Below, in pieces: positions 35,742 through 46,561 of a DNA stretch of 64,000 nucleotides. The notes under the pieces were generated by a model, which did no database searches, was not told the origin of the DNA, and saw only the letters and a program-made list of their open reading frames with translations. Positions within the stretch are counted from its first letter, which is position 1; the number at the start of each line of letters is the position of its first letter. Source of the DNA: Selaginella moellendorffii (taxonomy: Eukaryota > Streptophyta > Lycopodiopsida > Selaginellales > Selaginellaceae); contig NW_003314331.1 of NCBI RefSeq assembly GCF_000143415.4, positions 733,325 through 797,324 on the forward strand, in the 5' to 3' direction. The position numbers and the translations under genes are program-made.

Positions 35742-36346
35742 CCGGTCTCGGTCTCGACTTCGGACTCCATCTTGGACTCCATCTCGGACTCCATCTCGGA
35801 CTCCATCTCGGGTCCATCTCGGGTCCATCTCGGACTCCATCTCGGGTTCCATCTCAGGTCCATCTCGGACTCCATCTCGGACTCCATTTCGGGTCCATCT
35901 CGGGTCCACCTCGGACTCCATCTCGGACTCCATCTCGGACTCCATCTCGGACTCCATCTCGGGTCCATCTCGGACTCCACTTCGGACTCCAACTCGGGTC
36001 CATCTCGGACTCCACTTCGGACTCCAACTCGGGTCCATCTCGGACTCCACTTCGGACTCCAACTCGGGTCCATCTCGGACTCCACTTCTGACTCCAACTT
36101 GAGTCCATCTCGGACACTCCCACGTGTCATGTGTTTGTCCTTTTGGGTCCCTTTTTGGAGCCTCGCCTTTTGCTCGCTTCGTGCTCGTTCCTCGAGCACT
36201 TCGTTGGGAGTTCCACTCCCGCTCTTGACTTTTCAAGTCGGAGCTTTTGGTCCAAACGTGTTACGCTCGTTTGGCTCTCGCTTCGGCCACTACCATGTGG
36301 CGCCCTTCCGGCTCCACTTTGGGGCCTAGGGATTTTGTGTCTCACA
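34600..36346 (-). repeat. Element D LTR, copy 2 (middle)
   Basis: 1747 bp, same ends as copy 1. The hexamer/minisatellite array is at about 35,600-36,112. It joins core 1 at CGAGCCTAC with no target duplication. It was therefore not inserted there but joined by recombination. Confidence 0.88.
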
Positions 36347-39300
36347 ACTCCACCACCCATAGACGAAGTTCGATGTCCTCATCGAACGGTGAACCATTTT
36401 ATAAAGTAACACCCGCATGTGTTACCATTTCCATCCTTGGCGCGTAGCCAATATTTGTCAATGGTGTGACATTGAAGGCTCACCATGCCTTCTCCATATT
36501 CGTCAATGGTTGGACATTGAAGGCTCACCATGCCTTTTGCATATCCTCTAAGGAGGGTAGTCTCTCCAACTTAGAAACTGATTGGACCACATATAGTGGT
36601 TCTCTCCTTTTATTGGTTTAGTTCTCGCTAAACCTCTTAGAGACCCTTCTCTAAGTCAATCCCACTACTCCTTCTCGAGTAGTCTCAATTTCCATCGATA
36701 TAACCTTTGCACTTTGGAACTTTGAATTTTGACTTTTTGGAGTCAATTTCCTAGGTGTCTCCGACACCTTGCCTTGCACCTTTTGTGCAACTCCACTTCC
36801 CATCCTAGGAAGTTCTCTACTCGAGGGCACCATCATCCTCTCTTCTATTTCGTGCCAAAGTTTCAATTATCATATTTTGTGCTAGGGTTGTTCATGGCCC
36901 TATCATTTGGCTACCTTACCGCTCCCTCCCTTGGAGCTTCCACTTTCGCCAAATCGGAGCATTTCGGAATCCCTCCTTGGAAACACACTTCCTTTCCCGC
37001 AACTTGTTAGCGTCCAACACATTAGTGTTCCTTGCCTAACTTTGTCACTTGGATTCCTTCCAAGGGATTCCACGGCCCTATCCTGGCCACTCATCTTTTG
37101 CTCCTATCCGTTGATTGTTGCACCAAGCAACATCGAATCTCTACCTCCCTTCTTGAGGTATTCTTTTGATTCCATAGCAAAGGCTCTGCTTTGCCAAGAC
37201 TAGGGTGTTCACCCCTAGTAAGTCTCTTTTAGTATCTTCTGCTGTGGGCTCTATCCTCAGCCCAACTTTGTGACCCTCTCATGGGTCTCTTTAGAGACTA
37301 CTTTCCTCGGACTCACTATGCCATCGCACGGACATAGTTTACTTCCCTTAGGTGCTTTTCCCACTTGGTCATCACGACCAAGCCACACCACCTTAAACAG
37401 TTCAATTTCAACATTTTGAACCAGGAACTTCATTCCTTAGCCAACCAAGGACCTTGTCCTTATCTGGCCATAAGATCATCTGGTGATCTCACGTTGGCAC
37501 CTTAACAGAGTTGCCAAGAGGTACTTGGTCTTCTAGACCTCCAAGTTGTTGACTATAACCCCAGGGGCATCCCCCACACTTGGCGGTGCACCCAAGCTAG
37601 CCCTTACGGCCAAGGGTTCATAGCAACTGAGATTAGGTGTCCCCATCTCACTCACCACGACCTTGGTGCCACTTGCACCAAAGCGTTCAAGTTAGATATG
37701 CCGAGCTTTCACACTAAGCAATCTAACCGTGCATCACGACTCCGAGGCATCCCTCGCTTGGCGGTGTGCCCAAACCAGTCTCCCCACTGAGAGTCCATGA
37801 CCACCGAAATATGAGTGTCCTCATATTCCAAACCATCACCACGCCCTAGTGATTTGGGACTCGAACCCAAGCACTAGAGGGTCGGGACTCGAACCCAACC
37901 TCCGTATATGCATCTACGGACGGCATCACACAAGATGCCTGGCGTGACTCCCCACGCCGGTGCACCAACTTATTTTTTAAAGCGCGCTACAGATCACAGC
38001 TTAGGAACCTAGTTCCCCCACACTGCCAAGTCCTCTCACTTTACATATCTGTGATCATGCATGGGCTCCTCCATGCTTGGCCCCATGGGCCACCCTTTTT
38101 GAAGTTAGCACCTTCAACTAGGGTATTTGTTCCCCCCAACTTGCCAATCTCACTTAGCAAGTCATCCGGCCACCGTAACATAGTTCATGCATAAGCGTGG
38201 AAGTCCCTAACCATCAACTTTCGTTCAAAGCCCTCTCTTTGAACACTCGGGAACTACTTCCCTAACCTTGACAGCCTTGCCTCATGGCAAGCTTCAAGAC
38301 CACGCTTCTGCTGCGCCACTCTGATTTCGCGCGTTCTATGAACCATTTACACTTGGCCTTTCTAGGTACTAAGCTACCTAGAATCGTCTTTGGGAACCTT
38401 GAAGGAACTCTGTCCCTCAGCTTGCTAAGGCCTCCCTTTTTGCAAGCCTTCCAAATGCCACATAGTCTAACATGGACAATTCCATATTTTAGACTTTCCA
38501 TGGCATCACGGTTGCTAGTGGCAACACCCTTGAGCCCCCACTTGATTCTCCACTCCCAGCTGGCATAACCAACCTTGGTTATGCCATTTGATTCCTACGG
38601 TTCGGTTCTATCCCCTTACTTCTTGTTTTTGGGCTTCACACCTTTCCTTTAGTCATTCTCCTCTAGACCAGGAGGATAGCTTTGCACTTTCTATCATGCT
38701 TTAGCAAGTATTCTTAGGGATGAACCTACCCAATAGCCTAGGGAGTGGTTCCTCAATCCGGGTATGCTCACCTTATAATCCCACACACTGGGATTACATT
38801 GTTGCTTATGGGCCTTTACATGCCCATCACTAGCCTTGCCAAAATTCCATTTTTGGCTTTGTCCAACTCGGGTAGACAGTCCTCTCCTGTCTCCGCAACC
38901 TTGGACATTTGGATAGCACCTTCTATCCATCATTCGCTAGGGACTTAGTCCCTTGGGCTTTATCCATTGCCCTCGCGACATCAAACACCACCTTCTGGTG
39001 TTCTAGAGTGTTCGGGTGTCCTAATGATGGCTTTCTTGACAATGAGTATTTCCTTTTATGACATTGACTTACTATATCGCAACACAAGCAACTTATCCCC
39101 CGTAAGGGTATATCCAACTTCCCTATGCTATTAAGAAGTCTTGGGTAGCTACCTTCTACCCGTTTAACCAGTTATTTTGCACCTCTTGCTTAGTTGCCTC
39201 ATAGTTGTCAAGTCCTACAACTCATTGCTTGGTGCTTTCACACCTCCATCATTATCTGGGTCACCACACTCCAACTGCATGCTCTGCAGCTTAGGCTATG

Positions 39301-40431
39301 CTATTCCCATTTCCATTGGGATTCCTTTGGCAAGGGGTTCTCATGAACCCACCAACATAGCCTCAAGGTATCACACCTTGGCACATTTGGTGTCTCCACC
39401 CCATCGGCTTCACGAGCCTACCTCTATGACATTTCCCCTTCGTGTCTAAGTCTTTGCCAAGACCAACACCGCTCTTTCTCATGCCAACCATCCGTTAACA
39501 CTGCACCATAGAGGTCACACACAACTTTATGTCAAAGTTGTTTTCTTCTGAGAACACCTTTCCCATAACTTTAGCATGGCACATTTTGCCATTGATGAGA
39601 TACCCTCTGTTCTCATCCTTGGATCCTATGATCCCCCCCCATCCTTTGTGGGGTACAACACACCTCAGTCCAAATGCTTCCATCAGTCCTTTTAGGACCA
39701 TCCCTTGACTCTACTTGAGTCATCCAGCAGCTTTGAACTTGGTTAATCCACAGACCCGTAAGGTCCTACTTGTGAGGCACTAGCTCACTGGAATACACTT
39801 CTTGCATTCCTGTCCTACTCAAAAGGACTATTTTCACAAGTGTTACTCCGACACTTGATTTTGTTCTCTGGGGGCAACCTTTGCCCCTTAGGACTACTTG
39901 TCCATGTGATGAGAACACCAACTCATCCACTTAATACACCCCCAACTCCTTGGGTTGTTCCAGCATTTATTAGAGGTAGCCCCGGCTACCTTTTCAAGGA
40001 CTTGAGTCCTCTTCCGTATTTGACCTCCCACGGTCATTACTTCTGGTCTCACATTCATGAGCACCAACCTCAACTATATAAGGAAAATCTTGTGACTCCT
40101 TTATTGCTTTGGAGTCTTTATCTTTCCCGTGATCCCAACTGTAGTTGTTTACCACAATTACATTAGCCAGTTTGCTAAGTCAAACGCTCATCTGGATCAC
40201 ATCCTCAACTCTTTGAGGAAAACCATATACTGTTCCCAAGATCCCAAAGTCGTTCCATTATTGGCCCTTTTCTATCCACCACCTCGTCTACAAGTTCACA
40301 CATGAACTGTAATGGAGAGCCATGTCTTCCTGACTTGCTACTCCTCAAGGATAGGCCCACTCCTCGGACCTTCCGATGCCAACACTAGTGGTGATATACT
40401 TGAGCACCAATAAAAGCCGGACTAAGGAACA
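36347..40431 (-). other. Non-coding core 2 of element D (fuller copy)
   Basis: Homologous to core 1 along about 3 kb and longer by about 1 kb at the primer-binding-site end (39421-40431). The PPT-side hairpin (36368-36387) and the AATATGAG/TGTC/CTCATATT hairpin (37808-37827) are preserved, as are the paired GGGTTCGAGTCCC motifs (about 37,855-37,905). No gag, pol or other gene was found. Confidence 0.78.
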
Positions 40432-40443
40432 GCTCCGATACCA
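40432..40443 (-). other. Primer-binding site of element D
   Basis: On the minus strand it reads TGGTATCGGAGC, differing by one base from the initiator tRNA-Met complement TGGTATCAGAGC. It adjoins the right LTR, which marks that LTR as the 5' one. Confidence 0.75.
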
Positions 40444-40446
40444 AGT

Positions 40447-41566
40447 CGCAAGCGACTAAATTTTCCATTCTACTTTAGTCACTTAACCACACATCTGACC
40501 ACTTGGAGGAGTCACTTTCACAACCTCCATAAGTCCAATCCAGGACTTGGGACTTGCTAGCCCCGAGAATGGCATCCATGCCACTCAACATTTGCACTTG
40601 GTCCAAGTGCTCCACGTGTCCGATCCCATGACCGACACTCAAAGGTACCACCGACATAGCAGCCCGTTACGCTAAGGCCATGCCCAATCACCTTTGCCAC
40701 ACTGGTAGTCCAATACCACTTGCATCACCGTCTTGGCTCTCCAAGACTAGGCAAACCATCCGTGAGTGGTCATCTCAGATCCACTCCTTAGCATCCTTAG
40801 GATGCCCACCGACAAGGGGAATAGCCTTCCCCAATATCCCTCTGTCAGTCCCCACTAAGTCCCTTTCTGCCCCTAACCGTGTTTGCCAACACTGCCACTG
40901 GATCGAGACCCACAGGCCCGACCACTAAGTCCCACGGTCCTCTGGGACTTCCTCACCACACGACTGTGTCCTTGGTCACTACCCCAGAGGACTGCTCCTC
41001 TTCCTTTCCACAGTCTGGGCCTTTGGGACAACATCTCGGAACACCGTGGCCTTACGCGAGCCACCTGGGTACTCTCCTCGCCTTCTGCCCTTGGGTGCTC
41101 TAGCCATGGGCTTAGAGCGGGTTCCGTTGAGCCACACCAGGTATCCAAGTAGGTAGTGCCACCCACACTTGGACTGGGAGCATCGGCCAGTCGATCTCCC
41201 GGGGGAACTAGAGCCGGCTCTTGAACACTTCACCAAGCTACCCCGCTTGTCGGTCTGTATTCACTCTAGTCTTGGACTTCCCAGTGGGCAGCTCATCACC
41301 CAACACTGGGTCCGGCCTTCCTGGGCCAAACTGGCCTTTCCTGGCCAAACTGGCTCCACTGCAGTCCTCCCCCTACTATACTTTTGGAGCTCACCAAACC
41401 CCCCAGGGTCTGGGAGACGAACGCTTTGGGCTTTCACCCTCTCAGGCTCCGGACTCGGACTCGGACTCGGACTCGGACTCGGACTCGGACTCGGACTCGG
41501 ATTCGGACTCGGACTCGGGCTCGGGCTCGGTCTCGGCCTCGGCCTCGGCCTCGGTCTCGGTCCCGA

Positions 41567-41598
<32 letters not shown>

Positions 41599-42215
41599 CC
41601 GGTCTCGGTCTCGACTTCGGACTCCATCTCGGACTCCATCTCGGACTCCATCTCGGGTCCATCTCGGGTCCATCTCGGACTCCATCTCGGGTTCCATCTC
41701 AGGTCCATCTCGGACTCCATCTCGGACTCCATTTCGGGTCCATCTCGGGTCCACCTCGGACTCCATCTCGGACTCCATCTCGGACTCCATCTCGGACTCC
41801 ATCTCGGGTCCATCTCGGACTCCACTTCGGACTCCAACTCGGGTCCATCTCGGGTCCACCTCAGACTCCACTTCGGACTCCAGTTCGGACTCCAACTCGG
41901 GTCCATCTCGGACTCCACTTCGGACTCCAACTCGGGTCCATCTCGGACTCCACTTCTGACTCCAACTCGAGTCCATCTCGGACACTTCCACGTGTCATGT
42001 GTTGGTCCTTTTGGGTCCCTTTTTGGAGCCTCGCCTTTTGCTCGCTTCGTGCTCGTTCCTCGAGCACTTCGTTGGGAGTTCCACTCCCGCTCTTGACTTT
42101 TCAAGTCGGAGCTTTTGGTCCAAACGTGTTACGCTCGTTTGGCTCTCGCTTCAGCCCCTACCACGTGGCACCCTTTCCGGCTCTACTTTGGGGCCTAGGG
42201 ATTTTGTGTCTCACA
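40447..42215 (-). repeat. Element D LTR, copy 3 (right, 5' end)
   Basis: 1769 bp. The terminal bases read CGCAAGCG where the other copies have TGTAAGCG, so the terminal TG is mutated. The hexamer/minisatellite array spans about 41,450-41,985. GTGTC (42216-42220) follows directly. Confidence 0.86.
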
Positions 42216-42220
42216 GTGTC

Positions 42221-42504
42221 CCTATACTCCTCACGTCACCACGTCCTAGTATGGGGTCGGGACTTGAACCCAGCCTTGCTTTACTAGGGGGTTAGGACTC
42301 GAACCCAACCTCCGTAGAATACGTCTACGGATTCGACATCCCCGCGGGGAGTCGGGTGTAGTGCCCTACGCCTGGTCGACCTAGCTAACCCATGCTAATT
42401 AGCTTACCTTCGGCGCGCCTTCGGGTCCCAACATATGCCATTGCTCAACTTCTCAAATTGATACTTTTAATTGAACTTTGCATAAGTACATAGAGTTTTG
42501 CCTT
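42221..42504 (-). other. Non-coding tail of element B downstream of the chromodomain
   Basis: Begins with CCTATACTCC, the right arm of the hairpin broken by element D. On the minus strand two T-arm-like motifs (GGGTTCAAGTCCC and GGGTTCGAGTCC) lie at about 42,258-42,312, matching the pair in D. No coding frame. Confidence 0.65.
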
Positions 42505-42673
42505 GCAGAAATTCCTCCACTAGATTTCGCGCGTTTGCTAGGTTCTCCGGTTCCCATGTTGCTTCGCAGTGTGGAAATCCTTTCCACTTCACATGGAACT
42601 CTCTCACCTCGCGTCCTTGTCACTTGCTCTTATGCGCATTGAGGATGGCCTCGACTTTGTATTCCTCTTCCCC
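42505..42673 (-). pseudogene. Chromodomain of element B (broken)
   Basis: The minus frame reads EEEYKVEAILNAHKSK, a TGA stop, then REFHVKWKGFPHCEATWEPE. These are the aromatic-cage and WKG...TWEP signatures of a chromodomain fused to integrase in chromoviruses. The domain is thought to steer integration to heterochromatin through histone marks. The stop lies where a CGA codon would fit. Confidence 0.75.
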
Positions 42674-43897
42674 TTAGATAACCTCAAGTAAAGGTCTTAC
42701 TTGGTCCTTGCGAAGCGGATCCTCAAAATATGGCTTGAGTAAGTTCACGTGGAACACGGGATGCATCTTCCCCATCTCTCGAGGAAGTCGGAGATAGTAA
42801 GCCACTTTACTGATTCGAGCCTCAATCTCGTAAGGCCCCGTGAACCTTCTTAAGGAACTCAAGATCAATTCATTGACAGGAATACATGCATTTTTACCTT
42901 TGGGTCAACTTCCGGCTGATCCCACTTGGTAGCTTGAGGTTCTTGGTGTTCAGCCACACCTTCTCCCCAGCTTGGAACTCTACATCCCAGCGCTTCTGGT
43001 TCGCATACTTGGTTTGCCTTTGTTGCGCCCGTTCCAAGGAATCCCTCACTAGATTCCAAATGTTGAGTCTTTCCGCCGTGAATGCCTCCACTGCGGGTAG
43101 CTCTCAATGATACTCGGCCACGCCGAGTTCCACAAGACCTTCAATAGCTCACCCATTAATGACTTCCCATGGACTCACCCCGATACTCGAATGTGGTGAG
43201 TTGTTATAACACATTTCCGCAAGTCCCAAATGACTTACCCAATCGGTCTGGTCTCCCGAGACATAGCATCGCAAATAATCCTCCAGCTGCCTATTCACCC
43301 TTTCCGTTTGTCCGTCTGTCAAGAAATGTTAGTGTCACCAAACTTGACTTAATACCCCATACCTGTCTATGGGTGATAGGCGGTGCTGAATTTCAACTTG
43401 GTGCGATACTGTTTTAGGAAAGTCCTTCAGAACCTACTAGTGAAGATCTTATCTCGATCTGAGATGATCTCTTCCGGCCTTCCCCGCACTCGAACCACTT
43501 GTTTGAAGAACAGCTTCGCCACACCTTCCGCATCCACTTCCGTTGTGGTGGGTATGAAATGTGCCATTTTCGAAAATCGGTCCACCACCATGAATATCGC
43601 ATCAAACCCCTCGCTTGGGGGAAGTCCCGTGATGAAGTCCATCGTAAGACATTTCCATGGACGATCTAGAATTGGGATGCTTTGCAACAAGCCCCCACTA
43701 GCCTTAGTCATGGCTTTGACCTGCTGACATGTTGGACATGTCTTTACATAGTCTTGGACGTCCTTAGCCATATCTGGCCAATGGTACTTCCTCTTGAGTA
43801 AGCTCATTGTCTTGGGCACTCCGCCGTGTCCCGCAAGAGGTCCGTCATGACACTCTTCTAAGGCTACCTTCCTTAGTTCCCCTTCTGGAACATACAC
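42674..43897 (-). pseudogene. Integrase region of element B (broken)
   Basis: 43897-43427 is open and carries the HHCC zinc motif (ECHDGPLAGHGG...CPTCQQ) and the first catalytic aspartates (CLTMDFITGLP; IISDRDKIF). Below 43427 the frame is broken by stops and shifts, although TAYHP-like remnants follow. Later open pieces (43091-42894 with GEKVWLNTKNL, 42868-42674 with [19 protein letters not shown] and [13 protein letters not shown]) are the integrase C-terminal GPY/F module. It would insert the cDNA into the genome if intact. Confidence 0.82.
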
Positions 43898-44215
43898 CCT
43901 CGTTTGCTTGTAATAGATGAGTCCGTTGCGTTCCGCATAGCCTGTTTTCTCTTCTGTCGGCAGCTCACCTCTCTAGTGAGCTTCCCGCGCCTCTAGATTC
44001 CTCAACAACTCTTCTTGTGCTAGACCATCGTTCTCATATGCTGTTCACACATCGTCCCAGAAGGTTGCTGTTGTGCTGGATATCGCCAACCTCAAACTCG
44101 CTTTTCGACTTAGCGCCTCTGCCACAATATTGCTCTTCCCAGGCTTGTACAGAATCTCGCAATCAAACTCGGCTAAGGCATTGGCCCACCGACCTTGTTT
44201 CCCTCTCAGGTTGGG

Positions 44216-45157
44216 CTATGACAAGAAGTGTTTCGTTGCCACATTGTCCGTGTAAACCTTGAAGTGTCTCCCAAGGTAGTGTCGCCACTCCTTGAGCGCC
44301 TTGACCACAGCAAACAATTCCTTCTCATAGGCAGGCCACTTCCGTTGAGCCTTGTCCAACTTCTTTGAGAAGAACACTACTAGATGGTTGTCTTGCTTCA
44401 AAATTGCACCCAACGCAAAGTCCAAAGCATCCGTTTCTACCTCAAAGTCCTTACCAAAGTCTGGTAATGCCAACACAGGAGCCTTCCTCAACTTCCCTTT
44501 AAGGTGGACGAATGCTACCTCGCATTCTGCTGTCCATACCATCTTCCCTTTTCCTGTTTGGTCCGTTAAGGGCAGGGCTACTCTCGAATAGTGTCTGATA
44601 AACTTTTGGTAGTAGTTGCATAGCCCCAAGAATGCCCTCAACTCATGTACATTCGATGGTCGCTCCCATTCCTGGATCGCTTGGACCTTCTCCGGGTCCA
44701 CCTTGAGCCCGTCCTGGCCCACCACATGCCCGAGAAACTTTACCTCTTGTTGAGCAAAGTCACATTTGCTCTCTTTAGCATACAGTTTGTGTTCCCTTAG
44801 TTTCTCAAACACCTTCGCCAAGTGTTCGGCATGCTCCTCTAGCGTCTCGCTATAGATCAGGATGTCGTTGATATAGACGACCACGAAGTGATCCAGATAG
44901 GGTACAAAGATGTGGTTCATCAGCGCCGAAAACGTTGCTGGCGCATTGCATAACCCGAAGGGCATCACCAGAAACTCAAAGCTCCCATACCTCGTTCGAC
45001 AGGTTGTCTTCTCGACATCTTCCTCGGCTACCCTGATCTGGTAGTATCCTAACCTTAGGTCAATCCTCGAGAAGTATTTTGCCTTTCCCAACCTATCGAA
45101 TAGGTCCTCAATTCTTGGCAAAGGGTACTTGTTCTTCTTTGTATACTTGTTGAGCAA
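44216..45157 (-). pseudogene. Reverse transcriptase and RNase H of element B
   Basis: Reads YPLPRIEDLFDRLGKAKYFS, LVMPFGLCNAPATF, then VVVYINDILIYS where active Ty3/gypsy enzymes have Y[LIV]DD. The first catalytic aspartate is asparagine (codon 44867-44869, AAC for GAC). LGHVVGQDGLKVDP and LRAFLGLCNYYQKFIRHYS follow, then the RNase H part (ETDALDFALGAIL, FFSKKLDKAQRKWPAYEKEL, VYTDN). A frameshift at about 45,160 separates it from the upstream protease/RT start. Continuity with the integrase frame is lost. Confidence 0.88.
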
Positions 45158-45165
45158 CCGGTAGT

Positions 45166-46065
45166 CTATGCACGCATAGAACCATCTTTCTTTTTCACAA
45201 ATAACACCGGTGCCCCATACGGTGACTTGCTCAACCTAACATACCCTTTGTCCACCAACTCCTCTAGTTGGCACTTGAGCTCTTTGAGTTCTTTTTCGTT
45301 CAAATGATAGGGGGGATGAACCACCACCTCAGCACCCTCGACTAGCTCAATCTTATGTTCTATCGGTCGTGCGGGGGGCAACCCCGCCGGTAGCTCCTCC
45401 GGCATGGTATCCTGGAATTGATCCAACACCCGCTGGATCACTAAAGGTACTTCTTTCGTTCCTGTCTTTTTGTCACTCTTCACCGAGAGTAAGCACAAAA
45501 AGGCTGCCTTAGTTCCTTTAGTGAGTTGTCCTCTCGTGGACACCAGGTTTAAGTAGGAATCTTTGGCCTTGCTTTGCCCTACCTTTAGATCCTGGGCCTC
45601 CACCCTAGATCTTCTTCCTTGGGCATTTGCCAGTACCACAAGGTTCCTACCTTGTCTATGCAGGGCTACCACGAACCGATTGAACCAATCCATTCCGAAG
45701 ATCACGTCAAATCCCGCCATGTCCAACACGGTGAAATCCATGTCCACTTTCCATGTCCCTACTTCGACTCTTGCTTGTCGAAGTACCTCATCGGTGCTTT
45801 GGCTATCTTGAACAAACTCTATAGTCCTTGGTTCGCCTAGCCGCTGCACCGTTAGTCTGGCTTGCCGGACTATGTCTGCAGCCACAAAATTATTCGAAGT
45901 ACCCGTGTCAATAAGGATCTTAACAAAGCTACCTCCGAGCTTCCCTCGGAGGGCTAGTAGATGTCGCGAACGACTCTCTACCAAAGTTGCTCGTGTAATG
46001 AGTAACTTTGAGTTAGGGACTGGATCACATACCTCATTTTGGACTTCACTCGACTTGATGGCCAT
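45166..46065 (-). pseudogene. Aspartic protease and start of RT of element B
   Basis: ILIDTGTSNNFVAADIV is the retroviral-type aspartic protease motif (D-T-G). VIFGMDWFNRFV follows, then a linker and the RT start (YGAPVLFVKKKDGSM). The frame ends at a shift at about 45,165, just before CIDYR. The protease would cleave the polyprotein. The upstream boundary runs on from the zinc knuckle at about 46,080-46,150. Confidence 0.85.
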
Positions 46066-46556
46066 ATTGGCTCTGGCCTTCTTCGGGTAGGGACATTCCC
46101 TTGAAAAGTGTCAAGCTTCACCGCAGTTGTAACATACGTTGTTTCCCACGCTGCTATACGACTTGACCTTCTTATCCATGGGTTTGTCTCTTTTCGCTTG
46201 ACTCCCCCACGTACTCGCTCTCTGGCCACCAGATTTGCCTTTCCGGAACCCCGAGGACTCATTCTTAGAGAAACTCTTCTTGAATTTCCCCCTGCTATAC
46301 GTTCCTCTTGGTTTGGCCCCTTTGCTAAACGTGGATCCCGACCCTGTCATGTTCCCCTTTCGCAAGTTATCGTTGAAATGCACCTTGATGGCCGCATCCA
46401 ACGCTTCCTTGTAGTTGGTTGGGTTCCAGCGCATCACCTCACCACAAGCCCAGGTTTGCAAACCTAATATAAAGGCATGGAACGCATCCATATCCCCTAT
46501 ATCCATGACAAGTATCCTCTTTGCCATGAACCTATTCACATATTCCTGGATGGTTC
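46066..46556 (-). pseudogene. Gag C-terminal part and zinc knuckle of element B
   Basis: Continues gag after the element C insertion (GTIQEYVNRFMAKRILVMDI, then WNPTNYKEALDAA). It ends in a CCHC knuckle reading CYNCGEA-stop-HFSREC. The stop (TGA, 46111-46113) lies inside the knuckle where CGA would restore the usual spacing. Confidence 0.8.
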
Positions 46557-46561
46557 CAGTT
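46557..46561. repeat. Left target-site duplication of element C (CAGTT)
   Basis: CAGTT here matches CAGTC at 50800-50804 with one change. Removing element C and one copy joins B's gag in frame (SRLKQ-TGTIQ). Confidence 0.75.

Larger units (their letters stand above)
29885..42215 (-). mobile_element. Element D: non-coding LTR element with three LTRs in tandem
   Basis: LTRs at 29885-31542, 34600-36346 and 40447-42215 alternate with two non-coding cores, 31543-34599 (3057 bp) and 36347-40446 (4100 bp). The primer-binding site (GCTCCGATACCA on plus, TGGTATCGGAGC on minus, 40432-40443) abuts the right LTR, so the sense strand is minus. Core 1 lacks about 1 kb next to the primer-binding site. No gag or pol is present, so this is LARD-like. 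GTGTC flanks the full array. LTR-core-LTR-core-LTR fits unequal or template-switch recombination after insertion. Small differences between LTR copies suggest it is the youngest nested layer along with C. Confidence 0.85.

Noticed and set aside
34600-42215. Second independent insertion of D at 34600
   Set aside because: No target duplication at 34,599/42,216. GTGTC pairs only with 29880-29884.
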